Shown: in pieces, positions 20,486 to 29,510 of the stretch
Position numbering within the stretch: position 1 is the first letter of the stretch
How the letters are laid out: each line of letters starts with the position of its first letter
From: Bradyrhizobium sp. CB1717
GTDB lineage: Bacteria > Pseudomonadota > Alphaproteobacteria > Rhizobiales > Xanthobacteraceae
DNA: 64,000 nt
Assembly: GCF_029714325.1 (NCBI RefSeq)
Contig: NZ_CP121666.1
Span: forward strand, 992,001-1,056,000
Direction: 5' to 3'
Made by a program: the position numbers and the translations under genes
Notes under the pieces: model-generated
Told to the model about the DNA's origin: nothing
Database searches by the model: none
What the model saw: only the letters and a program-made list of their open reading frames with translations

Positions 20486-20842
20486 TCAAATCAGGACAAC
20501 AACTGCCTCCGCTACTGCTGCGACGGTACTGGCCACTTCCGCGTCTTGTACCGTGGTCGTGGTAACCTCCGCTGCCTCCACAACAGAGGTAGCAACTTCA
20601 GCTGTCTGCTCAATTGAAGTCGCGGTGTCGCTCGCCACCGCGTCGAACTGCTTGTTCGTCGCCGCCTGTATGCTAGTTGAGCGGAGATAATTTTTAGCTT
20701 CGTCAAGCGTGAAGCTGTAGCCGTGGCTATTTCCGCTCGCTACAAGCGACCCAAGGCCTGTGGCACTCGGTCTTACCGTTTCGAGCAGATTAGCGTCATT
20801 TGACAGATCATTGACGAATCGCTCCAACTCAGCTCGTGACAT
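20486..20842 (-). CDS. Nif11-leader RiPP precursor with decapeptide-repeat core
   Basis: 118 aa. Residues 1-60 follow the Nif11-type leader: RAELERFVNDLSNDANLLET, then GYSFTLDEAKNYL. No Gly-Gly or Gly-Ala cleavage site is seen. From residue 71 to the end the sequence falls into five ten-residue units in exact register: SDTATSIEQT, AEVATSVVEA, AEVTTTTVQD, AEVASTVAAV, AEAVVVLI. The tail is almost only Ala, Val, Thr, Glu and Ser, the composition preferred by peptide epimerases and C-methyltransferases in proteusins. GGAGGATGAGAG precedes the ATG. It is first of three minus-strand genes, and a -24/-12 promoter plus NifA-type site lies upstream. The Val/Thr-rich tail is the probable modified product; the cleavage point is unknown. 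Confidence 0.85.
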   Translation of the reverse strand: MSRAELERFVNDLSNDANLLETVRPSATGLGSLVASGNSHGYSFTLDEAKNYLRSTSIQAATNKQFDAVASDTATSIEQTAEVATSVVEAAEVTTTTVQDAEVASTVAAVAEAVVVLI

Positions 20843-20917
20843 CTCTCATCCTCCGGATTGCTCAACGTCGTCAAACGCCCCGACCGAACTAGGGATCGGT
20901 AATGACATCAAGAACGA

Positions 20918-20933
20918 TGCAAGCGCCACGCCA
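20918..20933 (-). promoter_or_regulatory. sigma-54 promoter for the Nif11 RiPP operon
   Basis: Read on the minus strand: TGGCGTG-GCGC-TTGCA. The invariant GG and GC are separated by exactly 10 nt, and the only deviations from TGGCACG-N4-TTGCW are two bases in the -24 box. Transcription should start near 20907, giving a leader of about 65 nt before the precursor ATG. Confidence 0.78.
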
Positions 20934-20993
20934 ACTGCAAGTTGCTGAGATTCGCATTGTTTTCGCTACGCAGCGTCGCCTTGTTCGATACGA

Positions 20994-21009
20994 TGTTTGG
21001 AACCTGACA
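20994..21009. promoter_or_regulatory. NifA-type upstream activator site (TGT-N10-ACA)
   Basis: TGTTTGGAACCTGACA is an exact TGT-N10-ACA NifA-binding consensus. It is centred about 95 nt upstream of the predicted sigma-54 transcription start, within the 80-150 nt range usual for NifA sites. It ends 4 nt before the left end of IS5 copy 2, which inserted just beyond it and left it intact. Confidence 0.75.
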
Positions 21010-21013
21010 AATG

Positions 21014-22536
21014 GTCGACCATGAAGAACGTTGATCATGAGGTCTGTTGACGGGATGACCAGGCGCCGGCGAACAGGAAGGCGCAGCAGATCCGGACAAA
21101 CAAAGTCGTGAGCCAGAGGATCAGAAGCCGGAAGTTGTAGCCCGCGGCGGCAAGGACCGCGTTGGGGGCGTCGCCGCGGGTGCCGGCGAGATGATTTCGG
21201 TTCATCCGGTGCTCATTCTTGAGATGGCCTATCACCGGTTCGACCGCGGATCGGCGTCGGAAGGCGCGTTTGATTGCTGCGGTCACGCCACGCTTCTGGC
21301 CGGCGACATAGACCTTGAAGATCTTGTCTTTCGGCGCGTTGTGACCGCGATAGCCAGCATCGGCAACGATCCTGGTCAGGCAAGCGCCGACGCTGGCCTC
21401 GATCTCGGGAATGACAGTCGCGAGCGTGTGTCCGTCATACGGATTGCCCGGCAACGCTTTCACATGGGCGACAAACTGGCCGCCCTTGCAGCGATCAACG
21501 GGCGTGGCGACACTCACCTTCACGCCGAACTCGTAGGGCTTGTGAGCTTTTCCCTTACCGATGCATTCGACCTCCGGCGCGTGCAACGAATAAATTTTCT
21601 TGCCGCGCTGCCGTTGCCGCTGTTCGCGGACCTGCCGGGCCAGCGACAGCGGCAACGCAAAGACGTCCTCCAGCTGCGGCCGATCCGCGATCTTGCGACC
21701 AATATCGCGGATCACGCGGCCCAGCATGGTCCTAATCGTGCGCAAGGCGCGGTTCGCCCGATTGAAGTGCTTGGCGTGGGCGTAGCGCTGATGTCGGATC
21801 AGTGCGATCTTGCCGACGCGGACGTAGGATTGGCGCAGCTCCGCACCAACCTCTCGCGCGCCCGATGCATCAGTCGAGCATCGGTCGGGAATGCGATCGC
21901 CTTCTCCTGCACCGTGGTGTCGACGATGACCTGGGTGAAGTCGGTGGGTTTCGCCGCGCCCAGCCGCACCGCGGCAGAGAGGCTCTCCTGAACCAATACC
22001 GCAAGGCGATCCTCGCCCATCCGTTGCCGCCAGCGCGTCAGTGAGGAGCGGTCGAACACCAGCCGGTGCTGGAAGAACTCTTCGCCGCAAAGCAGCTGAT
22101 AGTAGGGATTTTCGACCCAGCGCTCGCACAACCCTTCGTCCGAGAGGTCGTGCATGTGCTTGAGGATGGCGAGCCCAACCATCAAGCGGGTCGGCAATGG
22201 CGGCCTGCCGGGATCATCGTCATAGACCGCGCCGAACCGGTCTTCGAGGAACCGCCAGTCGATCGAGCCCGACAGTCTGACCAGCGCATGGTCCGGATCG
22301 ACGATTTGATCGAGCCTCGCCTTGAACAGATCGTTCTGTCCGCTCTCCCGCCGCGCCTTCGGCCGCATTGCAATTGCCCGTCGTTGATTAGCCCGCCGCG
22401 ACAGAATCACAGCGATCGCCCAAGAGCAATTTGCAAGAAACTGCGGGCTCACCCGCCGAAATCCTGCGAACAGAACCATGTCTGTTCGCCAAAAATCGAT
22501 TCTCTCTCAACGGCTTGCGTGTTCTTCACAACCGAC
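21014..22536 (-). mobile_element. IS5-family element, copy 2 with target duplication
   Basis: 1523 bp, same content as copy 1, with the same split transposase frames (21035-22129 and 21799-22479). The 6-bp sequence CAAATG is present on both sides (21008-21013 and 22537-22542), so this copy moved into place as a unit. It separates the Nif11 operon from the divergent secretion genes, which were originally about 590 nt apart. Confidence 0.9.
21035..22479 (-). pseudogene. IS5-family transposase, copy 2, frameshifted
   Basis: Same two overlapping frames and same -1 shift as in copy 1. All catalytic motifs are present, divided between the frames. Confidence 0.85.
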
Positions 22537-22961
22537 CAAATGGTCACGACAAACGAGTTTGGTTGAGAGGCAGCGCGCCCGATCGGGTATCCGGAGTGCT
22601 CCTACTAGATTTGGGAGTCTTCAGCCTTCTAGATTAGAACTATTAACCGAGCGAGGTGAAGAGACAGTAGTAAGCTGGCCAATCCTCACCAGCGCAAACC
22701 ACATTCGGCTGTGACGGCATTACTGCATCGAACGTTTTCAGTTGGCCATAGCCCGCTTCTTGGTGCCCGAGCCATAATGGCAATCCTGAGAGAAAGGCTG
22801 GTCCACACTTGGCGCGAGTATACACACTGCTGGCGGCCGCCGTTGGGCGGGGGCACCTCCTTGAGGCAATCGCCGCGAGGTGCAGCCGGGCTATCGGATA
22901 TTCCGTGGAGTTGATCACAGTTCCGGTGACTTTCCCCGCGCACGTAGTGGCGTCGGTCATT
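22537..22961. other. upstream region of the secretion operon
   Basis: No gene. It is the distal part of the original divergent intergenic region shared with the Nif11 operon. A GG-N10-GC sigma-54 motif and a TGT-N10-ACA site were looked for and not found here, so the control of the transporter genes is unclear. Confidence 0.5.
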
Positions 22962-24707
22962 ATGCTGGCCAAGATATGGCGATGCGCGCCGGCGACGGCC
23001 GGCCGAGAGAATCAGCCGCCGCGCACGCACGAGCTTCTCCCTGCCTGCCGCGGCGTACTCGTTGGACTCGGCCTGATCACCGCTATGCTGAACGTTCTGT
23101 ATCTGACAGGCGCGTTCTTCATGCTTGAAGTGTACGACCGCGTCGTACCAAGCCGCAGTGTGCCGACGTTGATCGGTCTCACGGTGCTGGCAGCCGGCCT
23201 CTATCTATTGCAGGCCTTCCTGGACATTCTGCGCGGACGCATTCTCATCCGTATGGGCGAGTGGCTTGACCGCATGTTCTCGGCGCGAACCTACGACGTC
23301 GTCGCGCGCTTGCCGCTGTGCGCTCGGGCGAGCGGGGACGGACTGCAGCCGGTGCGCGACCTTGACCAAGTGCGCAGCTGCCTCTCCGGGCTTGGCCCGA
23401 CGGCTCTGTTCGACCTGCCCTGGATTCCATTCTATCTCACAATCTGCTTCCTGTTCCATCCAATGGTCGGGATCACGGCGCTGGTCGGCTCGCTGGTGCT
23501 GATTTCGTTAACCCTTTTCACCGAGCGGCTGACACGCTCGCAGACGAAGGAGACCGCTCAGCGCGTGGCGCAGCGCAACGCACTGGCCGCCGCTAGCCGC
23601 CGAAACGCCGAGGTGTTGAAGGCCATGGGCATGCGCGGGCGCTTCGCCACGCGGTGGGCCGAGGTCAACGACAGCTACATCGCCTCTCAGCGCCGCACCG
23701 CTGATATCGCTGCCGGCTTCGGCTCCACTTCCAAGGTCCTGCGCATGGTCCTGCAATCGGCTGTGCTTGGCGTCGGCGCTTATCTGGTTATTCGCCAAGA
23801 GGCAACCGCCGGAATAATCATCGCCGTGGCCATCCTCACCTCACGCGCACTCGCCCCCGTCGAGCTGATCATCGCCCACTGGAGAAGCTTGATTGGTGCT
23901 CGCCAGAGCTGGACACGTCTGCGGCAGTACTGGGCGCAGGTCCAGGCCGAGGAAGAGAAAACACCACTGCCGCCGCCGTGCACAGCCTTCACCGTCGAGG
24001 CCGTCTCCGTGCTGCCGCCGGGCGAGCAGCGCGTGGTGGTGTATGAAGCTTCCTTCGCACTGAAGCCTGGACAGGGCCTCGGCATCGTCGGCCCGAGCGC
24101 CTCGGGCAAGTCGTCCCTGGTGCGGGCGATGGTTGGCGTGTGGGCGCCTGTGGGCGGCAAGGTGCGGCTCGATGGCGCCGCCCTCGAACAGTGGAACTCG
24201 GAGTCGCTCGGCCGACATATCGGTTATCTACCGCAGAACATCGAGCTGTTCGCGGGCACGGTAGCACAAAACATCGCCCGGTTCGATCCCGACGCCGAGG
24301 CCGAGGCGACGATCGCCGCCGCAAGTGCGGCCGGTGTGCACGAGATGGTGTTGCGACTGCCGAACGGCTACGACACGCAAGTTGGCGAGGACGGCTCGAT
24401 AATCTCGGCTGGGCAGCGCCAGCGCATCGCGCTTGCGCGGGCGCTTTACCGCGATCCGTTCCTGGTCGTGCTCGACGAACCGAGCTCCAATCTCGACGTT
24501 GAGGGCGACGAGGCCCTGACACGAGCCGTGATGGCAGTGCGAGCGCGGCGCGGCATTGTCATCGTCGTCACACATTGCACTACCGCGCTCGCCGCCGTGG
24601 ACCAACTGATGGTGATGTCTGAGGGGCGCGTGCAAGCGCTTGGGCCGAAGGATCGGCTGCTGGCCAAGATGACCCAGCGGTCGGACCGGTGCCGCTTAAC
24701 GTCGTGA
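22962..24707 (+). CDS. type I secretion ABC transporter (PrtD type)
   Basis: 581 aa from the chosen ATG. The region LLPACRGVLVGLGLITAMLN and LTGAFFMLEVYDRVVPSRSV is the signature start of PrtD/RsaD-type permease-ATPases, so the frame extension to 22809 is ignored. Six-helix membrane domain, then Walker A GPSASGKSS (about 377), signature ISAGQRQR (about 482), Walker B LVVLDEP (about 500) and H-loop VVTH. No N-terminal C39 peptidase domain is present, unlike the usual exporters of leader-bearing RiPPs. It precedes the HlyD gene by 12 nt. With HlyD and an outer-membrane TolC-like protein encoded elsewhere it would export a substrate straight out of the cell. Confidence 0.9.
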   Translation: MLAKIWRCAPATAGRENQPPRTHELLPACRGVLVGLGLITAMLNVLYLTGAFFMLEVYDRVVPSRSVPTLIGLTVLAAGLYLLQAFLDILRGRILIRMGEWLDRMFSARTYDVVARLPLCARASGDGLQPVRDLDQVRSCLSGLGPTALFDLPWIPFYLTICFLFHPMVGITALVGSLVLISLTLFTERLTRSQTKETAQRVAQRNALAAASRRNAEVLKAMGMRGRFATRWAEVNDSYIASQRRTADIAAGFGSTSKVLRMVLQSAVLGVGAYLVIRQEATAGIIIAVAILTSRALAPVELIIAHWRSLIGARQSWTRLRQYWAQVQAEEEKTPLPPPCTAFTVEAVSVLPPGEQRVVVYEASFALKPGQGLGIVGPSASGKSSLVRAMVGVWAPVGGKVRLDGAALEQWNSESLGRHIGYLPQNIELFAGTVAQNIARFDPDAEAEATIAAASAAGVHEMVLRLPNGYDTQVGEDGSIISAGQRQRIALARALYRDPFLVVLDEPSSNLDVEGDEALTRAVMAVRARRGIVIVVTHCTTALAAVDQLMVMSEGRVQALGPKDRLLAKMTQRSDRCRLTS

Positions 24708-24719
24708 GGAGGCGAGCCA

Positions 24720-26024
24720 ATGAAGCGCGAGCCTGTGGACGTGGTTCCGCTCTCGATCCGCCAGCACATGCGCGCCGCCCTCGCGGGGGTCATTGTGGTC
24801 GCCGGCGGCATCGGCGCCTGGGCAGCCACAACCGAACTTTCCGGCGCCGTCATTGCGTCCGGCATGCTTGTGGTCGACAGCCATATCAAGAAGGTGCAGC
24901 ACCCGACGGGCGGCGTTGTCGCCCAACTCAACGTGCGCGAGGGCGCCGATGTGAAGGCCGGTGACGTGCTGGTGCGGCTTGATGAGACCGTAACGCGCGC
25001 CACTCTCCTGATCCTCATTAAGAGCTTGACCGAACTGGCGGCGCGCCAAGCTCGGCTCGAGGCAGAGCGCGACGACGAAAATTACCTTGACTTTCCCGCC
25101 AAGCTTGCCGCGCGCGCCTTAGATCCGAACGTGGCGCGGGTGATCGCGGGCGAGCGCAAGCTATTTGAGCTTCGCCGCGCCGCTCGCGCCGGCAAGAAAG
25201 CGCAACTCAACCAACGCATTGACCAACTTCTGCTGCATATCCGCGGGATGGATGAGCAGATTCAGGCGAAAAATCACGAGACAACGTTGATCAGCCGTGA
25301 GTTGATGCGCGTCCGCGAGTTGCAGAGCAAGCACCTCGTCCAGCGCGTCACGGCACTCGAGCGCGACGCAGCGCGCCTGCACGGTGAACGTGGCGCGCTG
25401 CTCGCCGCGATCGCCGAAGCCAAAGGCCGGATCACCGAGGCTACGCTGCAGATCATGCAGATCGATCAGGATCTCCGCATCGAGGTGGGACGGGAACTCG
25501 CCGAGACTCGTGCGAAAACCGCGGAACTGATCGAGAAACGAGTGACCGCTGAGGATCAGCTCAAGCGTGTGGACATCCGCGCGCCACAGGACGGCACGGT
25601 ACATCAGCTAGCAGTCCACACTGTCAGCGGTGTCATCAGTGCTGGCGAGCCAATCATGCTAATAGTTCCCGCCCGAGACTCCCTCGTTGTAGAGGTGCAC
25701 ATCGCTCCGCAGGAAGTCGATCGCGTATCAGTGGGCAAGCCCGTGCTGTTGCGTTTCACAGCTCTCAACCAGCGCACTACTCCGCAGCTCAACGGCGAAG
25801 TGATCCATGTGTCCGCCTATGTCACGGTAGACGAGAAGAGCGGAGCAAGCTTCTACTTGGCCCGCATTGCCGTACCAAGCGGGCAGATCGCACGCCTAAA
25901 GAGCGTAAAGCTGCTCGCCGGGATGCCAGTCGAAGCCTTCATTCAAACCGATCAGCGCACAGTCATGTCCTACCTTGGCAAGCCGCTCTCGGATCAGCTG
26001 ATGCACGCTTGGCGCGAGCGGTAA
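24720..26024 (+). CDS. HlyD-family type I secretion adaptor
   Basis: 434 aa. One N-terminal membrane helix (AALAGVIVVAGGIGAWAATT), then a lipoyl half-motif (VKKVQHPTGGVVAQLNVREG-type region), a long coiled-coil hairpin (about 110-260: ELMRVRELQSKHLVQRVTAL), and the C-terminal barrel with RAPQDGTVHQL and LAGMPVEAFIQTDQRTVMSY, the classic end of this family. A GAGGAGG site precedes the ATG. It bridges the inner-membrane ABC transporter and a TolC-like outer-membrane channel, which is not encoded in the window. No RTX-type substrate gene is nearby; the Nif11 peptide is the only obvious cargo candidate. Confidence 0.9.
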   Translation: MKREPVDVVPLSIRQHMRAALAGVIVVAGGIGAWAATTELSGAVIASGMLVVDSHIKKVQHPTGGVVAQLNVREGADVKAGDVLVRLDETVTRATLLILIKSLTELAARQARLEAERDDENYLDFPAKLAARALDPNVARVIAGERKLFELRRAARAGKKAQLNQRIDQLLLHIRGMDEQIQAKNHETTLISRELMRVRELQSKHLVQRVTALERDAARLHGERGALLAAIAEAKGRITEATLQIMQIDQDLRIEVGRELAETRAKTAELIEKRVTAEDQLKRVDIRAPQDGTVHQLAVHTVSGVISAGEPIMLIVPARDSLVVEVHIAPQEVDRVSVGKPVLLRFTALNQRTTPQLNGEVIHVSAYVTVDEKSGASFYLARIAVPSGQIARLKSVKLLAGMPVEAFIQTDQRTVMSYLGKPLSDQLMHAWRER

Positions 26025-26282
26025 AGGCGCACGGCAGTGATAGTTCGGAAGTGCGCAGCCGAGGCGTCGGGAAACAAGGCGATTTTCATCCGCGAAGCTC
26101 CTCCGACCCGGCATCAGGGCAATGTGCCGGGCTCTGTTGAATTTCTGAACAGATCGGCGTTGCCCACCTTGAGCCGGTAGGCTCGGGGTGCTGATTCCAC
26201 AAAGGAGAGCAACGCCATGACGAGAGATATCACACCGGCTGGTTCGCCGGCGACTAAAGCGTGATGGCATTAAGTTCGATAG
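26025..26282. other. IS debris after hlyD
   Basis: A start-like context AAGGAGAGCAACGCC-ATG at about 26203-26220 opens MTRDITPAGSPA and stops at once at the boundary of the IS630 fragment, so it is probably the first codons of a lost transposase. Confidence 0.4.
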
Positions 26283-26517
26283 CCTGAATTTTTAAGGTAG
26301 TTGGCGCATTCCGCGGAGGTGAAGGCATCGAGTGCGCGCCCGATTGCGGCGCAGACCGCATCGACGGTTCGTGCGGCGGCTTTGCGGAGCAGGTGCTTGA
26401 GCTTGGTAAAGACCTGTTCGATCGGGTTCAGGTCGGGCGAGTATTTTGGCAGGAAGAAGAGTTTGGCGCCGACCGAACGGATGAGCTGGCGCACTACTTT
26501 GCTCCTGTGGCTGGCGA
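26283..26517 (-). pseudogene. IS630-family transposase, C-terminal fragment
   Basis: SHRSKVVRQLIRSVGAKLFF, LPKYSPDLNPIEQVFTKLKH and CANYLKNSGY are the end of an IS630 transposase, including the last catalytic Glu. The upstream part is replaced by IS5 copy 3, whose end supplies an apparent but false start codon. Confidence 0.8.
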
Positions 26518-27180
26518 GTCGACCGTGAAGAACGTTGATCATGAGGTCTGTTGACGGGATGACCAGGCGCCGGCGAACAGGAAGGCGCAGCAGATCCGGA
26601 CAAACAAAGTCGTGAGCCAGAGGATCAGAAGCCGGAAGTTGTAGCCCGCGGCGGCAAGGACCGCGTTGGGGGCGTCGCCGCGGGTGCCGGCGAGATGATT
26701 TCGGTTCATCCGGTGCTCATTCTTGAGATGGCCTATCACCGGTTCGACCGCGGATCGGCGTCGGAAGGCGCGTTTGATTGCTGCGGTCACGCCACGCTTC
26801 TGGCCGGCGACATAGACCTTGAAGATCTTGTCTTTCGGCGCGTTGTGACCGCGATAGCCAGCATCGGCAACGATCCTGGTCAGGCAAGCGCCGACGCTGG
26901 CCTCGATCTCGGGAATGACAGTCGCGAGCGTGTGTCCGTCATACGGATTGCCCGGCAACGCTTTCACATGGGCGACAAACTGGCCGCCCTTGCAGCGATC
27001 AACGGGCGTGGCGACACTCACCTTCACGCCGAACTCGTAGGGCTTGTGAGCTTTTCCCTTACCGATGCATTCGACCTCCGGCGCGTGCAACGAATAAATT
27101 TTCTTGCCGCGCTGCCGTTGCCGCTGTTCGCGGACCTGCCGGGCCAGCGACAGCGGCAACGCAAAGACGTCCTCCAGCTG
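26518..27180 (-). mobile_element. IS5-family element, copy 3 (truncated)
   Basis: The left 663 bp of the same element as copies 1 and 2, including the transposase C-terminal half (206 codons). It is broken at 27180 after CGTCCTCCAGCTG, where the 27181-27245 palindrome begins. Confidence 0.88.
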
Positions 27181-27245
27181 GAGCTATGGCTGATTCTGGG
27201 TGACGCCGCCTGATCAGGCGCGTCACCCAGAATCAGCCATAGCTC
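27181..27245. repeat. near-perfect 65-bp palindrome (two abutting IS ends)
   Basis: Left arm GAGCTATGGCTGATTCTGGG and onward to TGACGC, right arm its inverse, with one base difference near the centre at TGATCA. The outer part recurs at 16484-16499. It interrupts IS5 copy 3, so it is best read as the two inverted ends of another IS whose interior is gone. Confidence 0.8.
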
Positions 27246-27268
27246 CTCTCAGAATGATTCAACTATGA

Positions 27269-29131
27269 ATGCACGTGGTTGACCTAACTAAGCCGAGCAC
27301 ATCAAAGTGCACTTCGCAAGCCACAGGCGCGGAGTTGCCCTTGGCCAAACTCATTGAAACGAAGCGTCGGTTAGCCGCTATCTTTGCAGCGGACGTCGAA
27401 GGTTACAGCCGCCTCATGGGAACCGACGAGGTCGCTACACTAAGCGCGCTTACAGCCCTCCTTGAAATTCTTGACGGGCTGATTGCAACCCATGGGGGCC
27501 GCGTCGCCAACACCGCTGGGGACAGCGTATTGGCAGAGTTTGGTAGCGCGGTTGATGCCGTCCGCTGTGCCATGGAGGCTCAGGAAGCATTGGCTAAGGC
27601 TAATGGGCCCGTTCCAGAACGCCGTCGGGTGAACTTCCGCATCGGGGTGCATGTAGGTGACATTATGTTCCGAGCCGGCGACTTGTTTGGCACGGGTGTG
27701 AACATTGCGGCTCGACTACAGGCGCTTGCGAAGGCTGGTGGGGTCTGCATCTCTGGTGTGACCTATGACCAGGTGCGAAATATACTGCCGCTGGAGTTCA
27801 CAGACCTCGGCGCGCAATCCGTCAAAAACCTCGAGGAGCCCATACGAGTCTATGAGGTCAAGATGCAGCTTGAGTCTGCATCGTCAACGCCGAAGGACAT
27901 GCTCAACCAACGTAGAGCCCTGGTTCTGCCGGACAGACCTTCTATCGCGGTACTACCTTTCGAGAACATGTCCGCCGATCCCGAGCAGGACTACTTCGCG
28001 GACGGCATGGTTGAGGACATCATAACGGAACTGTCCCGGTTTAAGTCGTTGTTTGTGATCGCCCGGAATTCGAGCTTCACTTACAAGGGAATGGCCGTTG
28101 ATATCAAGCGGGTAGGACGAGAACTCGGTGTTCGGTATGTGCTGGAAGGCAGCGTTCGACGGTCCGGAGGGCGAGTTCGCATTACAGGTCAGCTAATTGA
28201 TAGCGCAACGGGTGTGCACCTTTGGGCAGACCGTTTCGATGGTTCGAAGGAGGACGTATTCGACTTGCAAGACCGCGTGACGGCGAGTGTGGTAGGGCAG
28301 ATCTTCTCTCGCGTTCAGCTTGACGAAGAGGAACGCGCCAATCGTAAACCGACCACGGATCTCGAAGCCTACGACTATTATTTGCGAGGCATGTCAAGAG
28401 TTTGGAAGTGGAATAAGGATGATAGTGAGAGAGCTTTGGCGCTGTTCTCGAAGGCAGTAGAATTGGACGACAACTTCGCGCTTGCGCACGCAATGTTGAG
28501 CAATGTCTACACATTTCGCAAACAGATCCGGGTCATGGACGATCCTGACCAGGAAACAAAGAGGGCAGTTCATCACGCACAACGCTGCCTCGAACTTGGG
28601 CGAGAAGACGGTGTAACACTGGTACTAGGTGGCTTCAGTCTCGCCTATATGGCAAATGAAGTGAAGTTCGGTGCCGACTGCATCGCGCGTGGTCTCTCAC
28701 TGAATCCAAATTTGGCGTGGGGATGGCTCTGTAGTGGTTGGGTGAATTCGTTCTTGGGCGCTCCTCAAACGGCCCTGGAGCACTTGGCTCAAGCTGAGCG
28801 CCTTAGTCCTCGCGATCCCAGTCTCCCCCAGATTAAGCTGGCTTGTGCACTTGCCCACTTCGTAGCTGGCCGATATGAGGACGCTATCCGATTGACCGAA
28901 GAGTTGCCAAATTTGCTCGGCGCTTGGCGGATCAAAGCAGTTAGTTACGCGATGAGCGGGGATCTCTATAGGGCAGCGGACGCCGGAAAGAAGGTGCTCC
29001 AGCTCGATCCGACGGCGCGAGCTTCAGTACTCGCTCAGTGGCTACCTCTTCAACGACCGGAAGACCGGGAGCGGTACAGAAAGGGGCTTTTAGCAGCAGG
29101 TATTCCAGACCTAGCCCTCATGAGAGGCTGA
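27269..29131 (+). CDS. class III adenylate/guanylate cyclase with TolB-like and TPR domains
   Basis: 620 aa. The cyclase domain (about 32-190) has the metal-binding Asp in IFAADVEGYSRLMGTDE, the second Asp in NTAGDSVLAEFGSA, and FRIGVHVGDIMFRAGDLFGT. A TolB/FlgO-like domain follows (SIAVLPFENMSADPEQDYFA, about 225-370), then TPR-like repeats to the end (LALFSKAVELDDNFALAHAM). This architecture is abundant in Bradyrhizobium. It would make cAMP or cGMP in response to an unknown input. It sits alone between IS remnants; a start further in, at about residue 26, would fit family length better. Confidence 0.88.
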   Translation: MHVVDLTKPSTSKCTSQATGAELPLAKLIETKRRLAAIFAADVEGYSRLMGTDEVATLSALTALLEILDGLIATHGGRVANTAGDSVLAEFGSAVDAVRCAMEAQEALAKANGPVPERRRVNFRIGVHVGDIMFRAGDLFGTGVNIAARLQALAKAGGVCISGVTYDQVRNILPLEFTDLGAQSVKNLEEPIRVYEVKMQLESASSTPKDMLNQRRALVLPDRPSIAVLPFENMSADPEQDYFADGMVEDIITELSRFKSLFVIARNSSFTYKGMAVDIKRVGRELGVRYVLEGSVRRSGGRVRITGQLIDSATGVHLWADRFDGSKEDVFDLQDRVTASVVGQIFSRVQLDEEERANRKPTTDLEAYDYYLRGMSRVWKWNKDDSERALALFSKAVELDDNFALAHAMLSNVYTFRKQIRVMDDPDQETKRAVHHAQRCLELGREDGVTLVLGGFSLAYMANEVKFGADCIARGLSLNPNLAWGWLCSGWVNSFLGAPQTALEHLAQAERLSPRDPSLPQIKLACALAHFVAGRYEDAIRLTEELPNLLGAWRIKAVSYAMSGDLYRAADAGKKVLQLDPTARASVLAQWLPLQRPEDRERYRKGLLAAGIPDLALMRG

Positions 29132-29187
29132 GGGCGGTCCTGCCAGGTGGCGGCGATTCTAGGTTGAACATCGGGCGGCGTCGATCA

Positions 29188-29510
29188 GTCGACCGTGAAG
29201 AACGTTGATCATGAGGTCTGTTGACGGGATGACCAGGCGCCGGCGAACAGGAAGGCGCAGCAGATCCGGACAAACAAAGTCGTGAGCCAGAGGATCAGAA
29301 GCCGGAAGTTGTAGCCCGCGGCGGCAAGGACCGCGTTGGGGGCGTCGCCGCGGGTGCCGGCGAGATGATTTCGGTTCATCCGGTGCTCATTCTTGAGATG
29401 GCCTATCACCGGTTCGACCGCGGATCGCGTCGGAAGGCGCGTTTGATTGCTGCGGTCACGCCACGCTTCTGGCCGGCGACATAGACCTTGAAGATCTTGT
29501 CTTTCGGCGC
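29188..29510 (-). mobile_element. IS5-family element, copy 4 (truncated)
   Basis: The left 323 bp of the element. A one-base deletion at about 29428 (GATCGCGTCGG instead of GATCGGCGTCGG) shifts the transposase frame. It ends at TTTCGGCGC, fused to IS3 sequence. Confidence 0.88.
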
